This document shows positions 11,461 through 22,936 of a DNA stretch of 64,000 bases, piece by piece; positions within the stretch are counted from its first letter, which is position 1; each line of letters starts with the position of its first letter. Location: NCBI GenBank assembly GCA_032207245.1, contig JAGEOH010000256.1:1-64000 (forward strand), in the 5' to 3' direction. Origin of the DNA: Pardosa pseudoannulata. Lineage: Eukaryota; Arthropoda; Arachnida; Araneae; Lycosidae. The notes under the pieces were generated by a model. The model was not told the origin of the DNA. It worked only from the letters and a program-made list of their open reading frames with translations, and did no database searches. Made by a program: the position numbers and the translations under genes.

Positions 11461-12661
11461 TAAATTCCATATTTCTGTGCTTCGTACAAAAATGCGAACG
11501 ATCACTTAATATCCTAAAAGTTCTCTCTAACAACACCTGGGGAGTCGCTATTGAAAGTTTACCGTTCTGTTATACGCTCGAAAATGAATTACGGTTGTGC
11601 TGTGCACCATTCCGTCCTCCGACTGGAGCTTTTCGAACGTCTCCCATTAAAAGTTTGTGTGTTGTTTGTTCGAGGCACCTCTTGAATGAAGACGGAAAAT
11701 TTTATCTTTAGAATACTTTTTGAGACTCTCATCTCCTAAAAGCCATCTTTTCCTATTTTAAACTCATATCTCACTCGTTTTCATACCCATCGCCCTTCTT
11801 GCATCCCAGTACAAAATGAAACAGATTTTAACTGAACTCAATTGTACTTATACAAATATTTTAGCGACAGACTTTTATAACCCACCTTGAACTGTTTCAA
11901 ATTTCAAGTTTTTAAATTCTTTGAACGATTTTGACAAAGCTTTTACTGCAGATATTATTTTTAAGCCAATTTTTGACATTCATAGACAAAGCTTTAGCAG
12001 CTACTACCCTATTTATACTGGTGGATCCAAATCTGATAATTATGTGGGCTGTGCCTATGTTACAAATGAGCAAACTTGTAGTTTCCGTTTGCATTCCGTC
12101 TAATCTACTTTCTCTGCTGAGATTTTAGCCGTTTGCAAAGTTTGGATGGATGTAAGAAGAACTAGATTATTTACACGGATTCCTTGAGCACTTTATACTC
12201 TTTGTCTTCACCTAATCCTCTCGTCTTTAAGTTTTTAAATGTCCCCTCTTCTGGTTTTTGCATCTATTTTTGCTTCACATGTAGGAATGAAGTAGCAGAT
12301 AACGCTGCAAGTAACTATTTGCACTCTGACTTGCCATATTGGGGCGAAACTTCTTTATAAACAATGGCAAGAAGAATAGGACCAAACAAACTTCGTTCAA
12401 TCAAACGCAATATTATCCTGCTCATTCTCCTCTAGAAAGCATTCTTACGCATCGGACGTACCCACTTAGTTTTAGGGGTCAACATCGTGAAGCCTATTCT
12501 TGTTGAGTGTCCTCCAACCAGCTTTAATACAATTTTTCTTTTAAAAATCTACATTTACGGGATAGTTTTAATTCTGTTCCGCCTCCAAATATTTTTACAT
12601 TCTTAAAAAATATTGGTTTTTATCCTCCCATTGGATTGTCTAAATTTTTCCTTTTTAATAC
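11461..12661 (+). pseudogene. LINE RNase H domain and ORF2 C-terminus
   Basis: After the RT connection region, an RNase H-like domain is recognisable: IYTGGSKSDN at about 12011-12040, then FSAEILAV at about 12113-12135. The first catalytic Asp of the usual TDGS motif is replaced by Gly (codon 12020-12022). The C-terminal region carries a frame-shifted segment around 12470-12530. The domain is degenerate, and 12600-12661 is the 3' UTR up to the inserted DNA element. Confidence 0.75.
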
Positions 12662-13456
12662 AGTCAAACCTGTCTATCTCGAATCTCTTAGTAATAAATA
12701 AAAAATTCAAGATAAACAGGTTTCGAGATACACAGGTTTTATGAAAATAGACTTAGAAAATTTCTTTACACAATACAAAAGATTGAAAATTTGAAGTACT
12801 TTTGAAGTTTTATTTACACACCTTACATAAAGTAATTCGTTAGGAGGTTTTGATGCAAAACTTTTTTAGACTGGACCATTTTTTGTAGTTTTGACACAGT
12901 GGCGAAACAATTCTTATCATTATTTTCTTGGGATTCAAAAAAATTCTTAGAGTTTCAATGACTTTTTTTTTTTTCTTAACAACTCTTTCTACATCGATGT
13001 CGTTCTCTCTGTCATGATCCCAGAAGATCTCAGAACGTCTTCTAATATTTTGGAATCAGTTAATAATGTTCCGCTCATCTATTTCTATAAAATCTTTAAA
13101 TGAAGTGTCACTATTCAGTTTCTGTCTGATAATTATACATTCCTTCGGGTTTTCGTCAGTTTCCTTTTAGATGATGTTCTCCGACTGTGCATTTTTAGTA
13201 CGATTCCCACCCAGTCCCTGACCAAATAAACCCCCGAGAGAGAAAACTAGAAGTGTATTGAAAATAGAAATGGCGGCTAGACTTTTGCGGTTGTCAACGC
13301 AATAAGGCTCTAAACTGGAATGTTGGGTTTCTTAAGAGAATTCGAGATAGACAGGTTTGGGAAAAAGATAATTTGAGATAGGTTTGGAAAATACGTTCAA
13401 TTTTTATTTAAAATGTAGGAAAATTGAAAAAATTCGACATAGACAGGTTTGACTGT
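12662..13456. mobile_element. Pogo/Tigger-like DNA element inserted in LINE 3' region
   Basis: Terminal inverted repeats begin cagtcaaacctgtctat at 12662 and end atagacaggtttgactg at 13456, with one mismatch over about 24 bases. TA flanks both ends (12660-12661 and 13457-13458). Variants of gagatagacaggttt recur subterminally at about 12710-12740 and 13338-13390. CAGT ends plus TA duplication are typical of the pogo branch of Tc1/mariner. The interior may hold a minus-strand transposase C-terminal remnant (an FKDFIEIDE-like acidic stretch at about 13060-13110), which is tentative. Confidence 0.85.
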
Positions 13457-13764
13457 ATTGTCTTTTGTATTGTTGTTTACCACTGTCTGCTGTTGTTTAA
13501 TTTTATTCCGTTTGTTACTATTTATCCTTCACTTACAATTTTAAGACTCATTTCTCCACTCTGTAAGTTGTATACCCGTTGTCTGCCACACGATCCAGTG
13601 ACATAAAACCAACAGCGAACATCTGGTACCAAAAGTCAGAGAACTATCGATTCCGCCCTCGATAGAATATCGGACAGTAGACGAAAATCGGAAAATTTTA
13701 CCGATACGATTTTGTAGATCACTATGCATATGTAGAGTGCAACAGACTGCTGAAAAATACATTT
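13457..13764 (+). other. LINE 3' remnant and unassigned sequence
   Basis: The first about 160 bases continue the T-rich LINE 3' region displaced by the pogo-like insertion, with a possible tail near 13610. The remainder to the SINE shows nothing recognisable. Confidence 0.4.
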
Positions 13765-13895
13765 CGGAGTTGGTGGGTTCGAATACCAAGACAGGCATGG
13801 ATATTTGTAGCCGTTCGGAATCGGTTTTAAGCTGGAGATCCTTCGAATGGCAAAACAGTAGACACTAGTGCTCCAAACTAAACTAAACCAAACCA
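13765..13895 (+). mobile_element. tRNA-derived SINE, 5'-truncated
   Basis: B-box-like gggttcgaata, then the body gtagccgttcggaatcgg and the tail ctccaaactaaactaaacc. Same family as 42460-42637, diverged. Confidence 0.85.
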
Positions 13896-13964
13896 ATGAC
13901 ATTCACTAGACGACGGGTGAGCGGGGAGGGCACTGAAATCTGTCGGTCTAAGCCGCTCACACAG

Positions 13965-14010
13965 ATGCTTGTAGCCGTTCGGAACTGGCTTCTGAGAAGT
14001 AGATACTTGA
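13965..14010 (+). mobile_element. SINE body fragment
   Basis: Carries gtagccgttcggaactggc, the conserved body segment of the local SINE family, with no head or tail. Confidence 0.65.
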
Positions 14011-14617
14011 TTCACTCATCCTCTTGCACCAAAAATAAGCAGTGGCCGCCCCATCTAGCCATACCAACCGTATACCGCCCCTTTCAATGATTCGTTCGGT
14101 CTAATCTTAGATACAGATGTGAATTTTGACGTGTAAAGGGCGTTATTCGAAGATTTCAATACTTTCTCTAACCATCCCCAGAAATTCTGTACCATTTCCG
14201 AAAAGGGTTAACTCGACGGTTAGTCTCCGATTCCAACTCCCTCTTGGTACATTGTATCGTCAGATGTGCCACATTTGTTGCACCCTCGTTGGTAACCATG
14301 GATACGTTGTTGAGTACCGGAATATTGATCAATTCAAGATCGTCTTCGAAATCTTTCGCGCTTATTTATTTCCTGTCATTAACGTGCTTCTTACCACAGA
14401 AATAAGTAGAACGGATCTTTTCCCACAGAAACTTTATTTCAGTCACTTCCTGTGTGGCCGAGTTAAAACAATTATTTTAATAATAATAATAAAAAAAAAA
14501 TGGATTCAACGGATATATACGTTCACGATTCGGTTTCATTTGGATGAATTTTGGATTCGCTCCAAAAATGTTATTTCGGCCTGAAAAGTCGACCCACCGA
14601 AGGTGGCGGTACGGTCT
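14011..14617. other. Unassigned sequence with an X-box-like palindrome
   Basis: Includes gtaaccatggatac at 14292-14305 (RFX X-box-like). A 152-codon open frame at 14126-14584 has no recognisable domain. Confidence 0.4.
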
Positions 14618-14812
14618 GCCGAACGGCTACGAGCATCCATGCCATCCACGGGATTCGAACCCGTGGAGAGTTCGAGTCACATGGATGTTCGGAACCGGTT
14701 TTGAGTAGAAGACCCCAGTTTCCATACCGGCTGCGAGGAAGTCGTTCCAGACGATAGCTGGGCTGCTCCGTTTAGAATTGGCTCTAAGCAGTAGGTCCCG
14801 GCCTGCCGAGTA
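14618..14812. mobile_element. Head-to-head SINE fragments
   Basis: A minus-strand SINE head and body (gccgaacggctacgagcatc, then gattcgaaccc; 14618-14665) is followed at once by plus-strand SINE body (catggatgttcggaaccggt, about 14671-14720). A third plus-strand body fragment ends ctctaagcagtaggtcccgg (about 14765-14812). The central ccacgggattcgaacccgtgg region is nearly self-complementary. Confidence 0.75.
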
Positions 14813-16120
14813 CATCTTTAAAAATTGGCATCCTCAACAAGTACTAGAGGGTCTTTTAGATTTTTAATCAAAACTCTTGAACTAAGCGGAATTTTTTATG
14901 CCATTTTTTGAATGCATAGAACACCTTTTTTTAAGGTCCCCGCTACCCTTTAATCCTTTAACAGCGGTTGTTTTGCAGCGAATCCACCTGTTAAAAGTTT
15001 CTTTTTTCTACTTTTTAAAGACATATGAATGTTTTTTTTTAAATTTTCTATGTTTATGGTATTTGAAACTTACAGCAGATAAAAACACTACACTTAATTC
15101 ATTTCTCCATTTGAAATAGGCATTTTTAAACTTGCTTTACCCAGAAAATCCAGAAATTCGATTTATCTTTCTTGTACCTCAAATACCTATATTTATCCAA
15201 ATAACACTTAAAAAACTGTTTAGCTATTTTTTATTATACATTTTTAATGATAATTATTCATTGTACTACCACCTTAATAAAAATTTAAAAGAAAGTATTC
15301 ATTTTACACAGTACAAAGGCATTTAAATAAGCCTTCAAACCTTTCTTCCTCCCAATAAATGCACATTTTTTTCATGTATTTTACACTTGTAAGGTTCATA
15401 GGTAAGATGGATAAATTAATTTCATTAAATCCTAAGGCATTTATATTAGTGTCCTTTAAAGTGACATGGTACTTTTCGAGACCTTAAAATACTCATTAGA
15501 AAAACCTTTTTTGGATCGAAACATTTTGAGTTGGGTCATTCCAAGCAGAATATTTAAAAAATAATATAGAAAATGAACACAAAATGAAAAAATGAAATCC
15601 ACTGACTCGCAAGACAACTTTTAAAACAGGCATACTCAATATTTTACATCCAATGAAAGTAAAATATCTGATTTATTCTGTAAACCGAAAATTTTAAAAA
15701 TATAGGACATTTTAAAATTAAAAAAAAAAAAACTGAGTGGAGAATTAAAAAATGATACTCTGACAAGAAATGTGGCTCGTTTCAAAGGAACGTACAACTT
15801 TTATCTGACATGGAAATACGTTTCTCATTTACAATTTTCTAAAGTTATTTTAATTTTTTTCCACCATTTTTAAAAGGTATTACTTCCTATAACAAAACTA
15901 AATATTTTCTACAAAGGTGTCAATTTATGAAGGGTCTAGAAAAATAGTCTTATTTTAAATAAACTAATAGAAGTTTTTATTTAATATTGAATCTAATATG
16001 GGCTCTTTGGACGAAGACATTCAGTCTCGAAAGGGACTATGTATTCCCCTATATTTAGAAAAAAAAAAGAACAGCACAAGAGTGAACACATCACTCAAAA
16101 CTCAAATACATAAAAGAGTG
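14813..16120. other. AT-rich sequence, nothing recognised
   Basis: Long A/T-rich stretch with scattered homopolymers. No domain, repeat pair or RNA gene that I can support. Confidence 0.55.
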
Positions 16121-16894
16121 ACCTCCGCCTAATGGGATCCGTTTGAGACACCGGTATTTTGATAAGAATATGCGAAATGAGCTCAATTTATTCCCTCTCC
16201 CCTTTAATTCCCACAAAACAAAATGAATAAAACACACCTTATATTTATGTACTGTATATTAGCCTTTGAAAAATAAGAAGTCTATACATAATTAAAAAAA
16301 AATTGATGAATTGTTGACTGTCTACCAATTTTTCTAAGAAGCTCATGGATAAATGGTTCGTAATCATAATCAACTTGGTTCTAACGATTTAAAATTTCGA
16401 TCTTTTGTTTTAACGTTCAATCATTTCGCTTTCTGGCTTCCCTATCGACAAGCTGCACGTAAGCGAGCACGGTATAGAATGTGAATACACTCCTTCTCAG
16501 TTCTGATAAGAATGGGTTGCCTTCTGCTTATCTGACAACCACTGACCACCAGCAGAGTGCGCGTATTTCTGAAACATTCCAGGAACTTGCAATACCCCAC
16601 TCCTTTGTTCAGTCTCCATTTCCCTAGGTGGAAGACGGAGAATTCTCGGAAGTTAAAACAACATCGAAGGGAAAGAAAAGAATGGTTCCCTTCCAAATAC
16701 ATTGTGAATATTCCTTTGCCGGTTAAAATGAGGTTCGGATAACATGAACCGATGTCACGATCCCGTAAAGCGATCCTTTTAACATACAGATGAATGGAGA
16801 AAATCGGGACCAAGTGATGTCGATAACAATAAGCGATCGATAACATGAACCGCGATCCCATTAAGCGGAGTCCAATGCATGCAATTGAGTACTG
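16121..16894. mobile_element. Second pogo-like element candidate (non-autonomous)
   Basis: Inverted segments related to ctccgcttaatgggatc occur at 16122-16139 (plus) and 16854-16873 (minus). On the right the minus strand begins TA-CAGTACTCAATTG, a pogo-type end (boundary at about 16894). The unit ataacatgaaccg followed by a gatccc segment is repeated subterminally at about 16739 and 16840. The left boundary is uncertain and may lie at about 16109. A 157-codon minus-strand frame across it has no recognisable domain. Confidence 0.5.
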
Positions 16895-18036
16895 TATCCT
16901 TCTCGTAACCAGCAAGCCAAATATCCGCCGTGTTCATTAATGTCCACGTAATATAAAGTGTTGACAGTGACGAAAGCTACAGCAGCAAGTGTCCCTGCAT
17001 TGGAAATAATAAATAGAATCATGTTATCCACTTTTAAAGATCAGAAAAAGCATAATAATTGAATATTACTTTGTCAGACTGTATTTTTAGGATTATAGGC
17101 TATCCTTTTTTGTTTTGTCACTAGTGTTGCATAATTTAAAATTCTATTAACTGAAATCCACAATGATTTATTCAATCGTTGAACTGTTCCCACTCGTAGA
17201 TAAGACTCAAAATGTTTCTCTAACTTCAAAATTGTGTACTGTCGTTTCACCTTAAAAAATTACAAAATGCTTTAAAAATGGTAAAAATTTCCTAATGTCA
17301 CTTTACATACAACTCCACGGTGAACACAAAATTGTATTTTAAAGAATTTTTTCTTACAATGAACAAATTACAACAAACTAGTCGGATGAACTTCCAGTTA
17401 TGGCTCTCAAATATTGTATTCTGGAAAGTGCAAGAAAAGTTTATCCAAATGGTAAATTCACTTCCCGTTAAAATTCGACTGAAAAAAAAAATTCCGATCG
17501 TATTAAAGCCACCCCCCGGGTAGGCTATTGACATTTCCCTTGGCATGCAAAAGATTTAGTGTTAATGCATTTTCACGTCTTATTTATTTATTTGTTTGTT
17601 TTTATCGGTTTCTATTTACCTCCACAGTCCGTTTAATGAACTTTTTTAAACCGAAATGGCTGTAACATCGAAGTTTAATGGAAAATATTCCGAGAGATAG
17701 ATCGCATAAAAAATTACCCACTTACATCCTTCCTCCCCAACCCCAGAGAGGGGATATCCCCCACCCTTCCCTCGAAGAAAGAGCCATAAAATTGCTGAAA
17801 AGGGAAGAAAAACGCCAGACCCTGAGACAGTCGAAGTCAATCAATATTCAGAATGACTCCGGTTGCCATGGACACGCTCACCAGAGGAAAAAAAATTTTG
17901 ATTTCACTCAGCTTGCAGGGTATGGCTTTTTTTCCCCACTGGTTATTGGTCATGTATTAATAAGCATGCTGGTAGCGGGTGGTGAGAAATCATGTCCAAC
18001 TTTTTTGTTTTTATTTTATGGAGTGCCCCAGGGTGG

Positions 18037-18040
<4 letters not shown>
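16895..18040. other. Unassigned sequence with a possible minus-strand exon remnant
   Basis: 16907-17010 on the minus strand reads from an acceptor-like ttatttccaatgcag into an open stretch containing INEHGGYL (see findings). An X-box-like palindrome lies at 17862-17875. No other features are supported. Confidence 0.35.

Positions 18041-18103
<63 letters not shown>
18041..18103. repeat. (TA)n microsatellite
   Basis: About 31 uninterrupted TA units. ORFs through it are artefacts. Confidence 0.97.
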
Positions 18104-18106
<3 letters not shown>

Positions 18107-20620
18107 CTTACCTAATTGTAGAACATATCGGACGAAAAGAGACCTAGCTGGAAGGGTTATTTAACATTGTCGTTTCAGGAGAAAGAATAGACATGTGCGG
18201 ACAAATTATACTTTTTCCAACTTCGAAGAATATTTCACAATAGTTTTTTCCTATTAATATTTTATGAATATTTTTAGTTAAGTTCATTTCGTATATCTTT
18301 TTTTTTTGTAACTAAATATAGACAGTGATGTGTTTTTTTTAATATTTCATTGTATATTAAATTTATTTTATTTAAATAAACGCGTTTTGAGGTATGATAA
18401 GCAAAATATGTATGCACACACACCTTCTTTTGGCTGTCGAGGACAATTTAACAGATATTGAATCCATAGATATTCAACAAGTTGTATGGTGGTACTGAAC
18501 TCACAACGGGTGCAGTAAGCAAACGGAGGTAGGCCACTTTATTAGCGGATGGACACCGGGAGAATGCTACGTAGAGTGATGTCGTGTGCTGCCTTAAGTT
18601 GAAATGAGAACAAATCTTGATTTGTCACCTAAGAGTTGGTTAGTAGTGTAAAAAGAGCAAGAGGTTGGCAAAAACTAAATAAACTACTGTGATAACAAAA
18701 CAAATGTTTATTTGTTGAACTGTCCATACAGAAACATTTTTAGTTTTCAACATATGTGTATTGAAGTACAAAAACAAACAAAGGTTTCATTGACTTGTGT
18801 GAAAAACAGCAAGCTTAGAATAAACAAAAGAACAAAAAACAGTCGAACCACAGTAGAAAACCATTTTCAGTAATTCCAGTAGGTATCATGAGTAACATCA
18901 GAGACACAAAGCTGTTTCTAAAGCCGACTGCCTGTTTCACTGTTCACTTGCAGGAGCTCAAGGAGCTCCAGCAGGGCAATCACAATGCTCCACAGAAATG
19001 AGCTAACTGCGCTATCTGGTGGGAAAACTTATAATTGTTTTTTTTTTAACTTGTGTGAGAATATATACAACACAGCCCTTGATTCTCAAGTTTAAGTGGA
19101 TTTTATCTCTCAGTTTTATCGTTAGGCAGAAATTTTCGTTGGTTCGCAGGTATCAAAATAATTTGTTTTAGAATCCATCTCGAGAAGCATGCGAATATGT
19201 TTTCTAAATTTTATTGTTTTGTAGATGCACACAAGGCTTTTAAGTCGGCTAAAATTTCTTTACGTTCGCGAGCGGAATTCCGCTTTTCTCTTAAAGTTTT
19301 TGGCTTAGCTAATATTATCTGAAGAATCGAGACTGTACAACAAGCAAAGTCAACAGTCTTATGTCTTCAGGCATTGGAACAGACTCGTCTAAATCTTGGA
19401 ATACTTCTACTCTCAAAGTTGCACAAGAGGTGCATTTAAGCGTTAGCTCGTGTTTCTCACCACAGAAAAATTGACTCGGATTGTTACATCAGCACAAAGG
19501 GTCATTCGAAGTGTCAAGCGTGAGTTTGGTTACTCGTTGTTGCAGCTTCAGAGACAGCAATAATTTTCAAAGTGAAAAAGATAATATATTTCAAAAAGTA
19601 GCCCAAAGAAAAGAAATTCTTTGTAAGAAAAAACACTTTTCAGTCATATCGATGTCAGAGGAGGATGTCTTTTATTTGATAACTTCTAGCGTTTGCATTG
19701 TCATATTAAGGGTTCAAAATAAGAATAGAATTAACAGATTAATGAAATAAACATGTATATTTTTAAAAATCTGTTGGGAGCTTTGAGATCTTTTTTTCTG
19801 ACACCTACTTGAAAGTTTACCACTGTTTAAAATTCTTCACCGGTAGATGGATTCTAGATTTGAGAAATTTGATTTATATCTCAGACTGTGAGTTTTGAAA
19901 AGATCTTCGAGCGAAGGGGCGATTTTGGAAAAAGATGAAATGGCTGGGCGTGTTCAATTAACTCAAAATATGTGTAGCGATGAAGTTATTTAGATCAGGA
20001 AAGTTATTATTTGACCAGAGAAAAGCACACTTGGCACTCCAGGAAACAAATAAAATTGGTTGAGCAGATTAAAAAGCATGTTTATACGTACTAAGATATG
20101 AAATAAACGGAGTTGATATTCGCGAATAAGAGTGTCCTTTCCCAACTTCGGGACAGTTCATCTTTACGGTGTGAGAGCCACAATTCGACTCACGCCTTCA
20201 CTTGTAGAATTAGAATTTCAACCTTGACTTCTATACAACTTTGAATAAGTAACGGACTTTTACAATAGTAAGCATTACTTGGTTAAATTCAAGTGTTAAC
20301 TACGCTCTGCTCATTAAGTGGAGCCACCACAAAAACGAACAAGAACTGACGACTTCGCTTGCAAATCAAGTAAAATGAATTGTTTTAAAATGTATGGCAT
20401 GGCCGCCAGTTTAAATAACTCTTTCTGCATTATTATAACATTTTGTGTTTTGAGTCCATTTTTCTACCGAACCATCGTCGAGTGGTTCATAAATCTGAAA
20501 ATTTTTAAAAGGGAAGAGGATTTATTTTAGTATCAATCAAGTGAGTAACACGAAAATTTACTGTGTAGCGCAACAAACAGTCAAAATCTCTAGAGAGGCA
20601 AAACGAGCGTCCACATATTT
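18104..20620. other. Unassigned sequence
   Basis: No recognisable gene. A small hairpin ggagctcaaggagctcc lies near 18954. An 89-codon frame (19481-19750) has no domain I recognise. Confidence 0.5.
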
Positions 20621-20720
20621 CTAGGGGGTAACAAAGGAAGCGATTTTGGTACTGTAGCCGACCAAAGATCCACCGTGTTCATTAATGGTAAATATATCTA
20701 AGTTCCCAAATGAAGCTCTG
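20621..20720 (-). other. INEHGG-containing open segment (unknown)
   Basis: The minus strand encodes TINEHGGSLVGYSTK, preceded by an ag dinucleotide. The nucleotide segment 20665-20690 matches 16915-16940 at 24 of 26 positions. Could be an exon duplicate or an unrecognised repeat; not assigned. Confidence 0.3.
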
Positions 20721-22306
20721 GAGGCTGCAAGCCAAGTCGAAGACTCACTTTGATCAGAAAATCGTTCAATGGAGCATCCTTTGGAGCTCACGTGCTTGGA
20801 CGACAACCCTTGCCTCAAAAAAAAGAAAGCATCCACTTGCCTTGATACTTTGACCTGAAGCAATGAGAGAATTTGGCTTCTGACGGGAATCATTCATTTA
20901 CCTCATTCGTGAGTTATTTCCCCGTCAGGATTTTACTTTTTTAAATAAATGTTTTTCCCGCCCAAAATATCGGAAACAATATATTAGTCCTCCGTCATTA
21001 AATTCTCTTCAACATTATTTTCTGAAAATCAAGATATTTATTTCCATATTTCCTTTTCTCGGCCCGTTTCCATAGCAACCCTCTTGACTGATAAAAGAGA
21101 AAATGCTTTTGGATTTGCAGGAATTAAGACTCATCAATAATACCGCTATCGCTGGTACTTCTGTTTATTCTAACCAACAGAAACCTGTTCGAAAATAGGA
21201 TATCCTGGAATTTGTTTTTTAAAATGTCTTTGGAGGATTCTCGACCCGAAATCATTGTAATGTCGTTGGACCTCATACTACTCTCATCAGAAAAATTAGG
21301 AACTCAAATTTTAATTAAAAGTACACTCAAGGTGCCTATTTTGTCCAATTTGATGAAAATGGCTTCTAGATAAAGGAGGCAATGCTATACGCCGAATAGG
21401 TAAGCGTATTCGGGTTTGTAGGAGGAGGAACAAAACACAAATTTCGTTCGCTAGCACAAATCGCCGAATTTGTTGGGGTTTTTTTTTAGCAGCAGTCGGT
21501 TCCATTCAAGTTCTAACAATCCAAATGAGGTCCCCTCCGTTTAGTGGATGGAATGAGTTGGACGAATGGTGGGGAGGTTCGAAGAAAGTCCAAATTTGTA
21601 GTTCAATGGAAAATAGCATCTTTCGAGTGATCTGTTGTAATGTTAAAAGCATTCTGCATTCAATGGGCCATTCGATAGGCTTTCATAAGCTTCGAAACTA
21701 CTCGTCATTTTATGCCATTTATCAGTTTAAACCAAACTATGGGGAAACTCTAGCTAGTCATGATTTCGAAACTCGCTGTCCAGAAGCGAAGGGGATGGAT
21801 GAATGAAGTAGAGCTTTACACTCGAACAGAACTTTCTTTAACATGCTTAATAACAATCGTCACTGGATCACGAATATAAATTATTTGTGAAGCATACACA
21901 AACACGCTAGAACTTGAAACTAACGTTCCCGCAACAAGAATTCGACGAATTTATCCCCAGAAAACAATGTTATCTTATGTATTCATCGTTTCCGGATTTT
22001 TCGGTTTCACATTTCGTTTCCGTCTTTCCAACAGTATCGTTTTCGAGGAATTTAGAATTCGGAAAATGAGGACATTTTGTGTTTGTGTTGATAAAACCGT
22101 TTGAAGGTCGTGCGCAAAAATATTGTGTCTCATCGGAGAATTTTCTAGATGGTTACTGCAGTGCACACACAAGATGAGAAACAAAAAGCTATTCTAAAAC
22201 TAAAAACATTCATTATCCAAGCACACCCATCGCCCCACTTTCTTGAATTTTGGCATCCAAATATGGACGACATTCAAAATTAAAATCTCTGACGAATCCT
22301 ACTGTT
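20721..22306. other. Unassigned sequence
   Basis: Contains the X-box-like gtttccatagcaac at 21066-21079. A 93-codon frame at 21525-21806 is unrecognised. Nothing else is supported. Confidence 0.45.
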
Positions 22307-22936
22307 GTAATGTACTTACAACCTTAACACCGGTGTTCGTTTACAAAGGGGAACCACAGTAAGAATAGGATACCTTATATTTAGATTCAGACATTTATTC
22401 TGTACATTCATTTACACATTGCTTTATGGTTATCATATATCATAATCATCCATTATATTTACACCATAATTATTACAACTCTCTTTATAATGCGTTATTA
22501 CTCAATCCCCAGGTTAAACCATTAATAGAGGCCTAAGTGGCTGTAAATATTATTTTATCTTTACCTCCAGTACAGGCACAAGGGAGCAGGCAGGGGCTTT
22601 CCTCACTCGAAGTGTCGGTCCTTCAGTGGGTCCAAAGGATCAGGCAGGGGCTTTCCTCGTGCGCTGTCGGTCCGGGCGCACAGGACGAGTCGGTGCTAGT
22701 GAGCGGGGCTTAGGATTTTTACGTCCCACTTCTCTTCAATCCCGACTTCCACTCCTCTTCTTAACTTCGTTTCCCAACTCCTCACCTCGGTTTTAACGCC
22801 CCTTTTTCTAGGTCGTTTCGTGAAATTTTCCCACATTTGCACCCCCTTCGGGAGTGCAGGTGGGCTCATTGAAACAGCCCCTTTTGTGCAAGCTGACATT
22901 ACATTTTAGCCTTTGCCCCCATAACACGGTTACATC
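22307..22936 (-). mobile_element. Solo LTR candidate
   Basis: On the minus strand the segment starts TGTAACCGTG and ends ACATTACA (or ACAACA), has the TG...CA form, and carries an AATAAA signal at about 22395-22400 near its 3' end. It contains two copies of caggcaggggctttcctc (22587 and 22641; period 54) in its GC-rich part. No matching target duplication is evident and no internal retroelement coding adjoins it, so it is a candidate only. Confidence 0.45.

Larger units (their letters stand above)
7060..13620 (+). mobile_element. Near-full-length, degenerate Jockey-like LINE with nested insertions
   Basis: One LINE can be followed from a GC-richer 5' region (about 7060-7500) through ORF1 with CCHC knuckles, an apurinic-type endonuclease, RT and an RNase H domain to a T-rich 3' region. 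It is interrupted by another LINE end (9698-10420) and by a pogo-like element (12662-13456). Without these it would be about 5 kb, a usual Jockey-clade length. Its 5' region resembles that of the LINE at 43540 (shared ctccctcgtt and ctgcatcccctt segments). Stops and frameshifts are abundant. Outer limits are approximate, especially the 3' end. Confidence 0.85.

Noticed and set aside
16442..16915. 157-codon minus-strand open frame as a gene
   Set aside because: It runs across the subterminal repeats of the pogo-like element and shows no domain.
17678..18115. 145-codon open frame
   Set aside because: Ends in the (TA)n array, and the rest has no recognisable domain.
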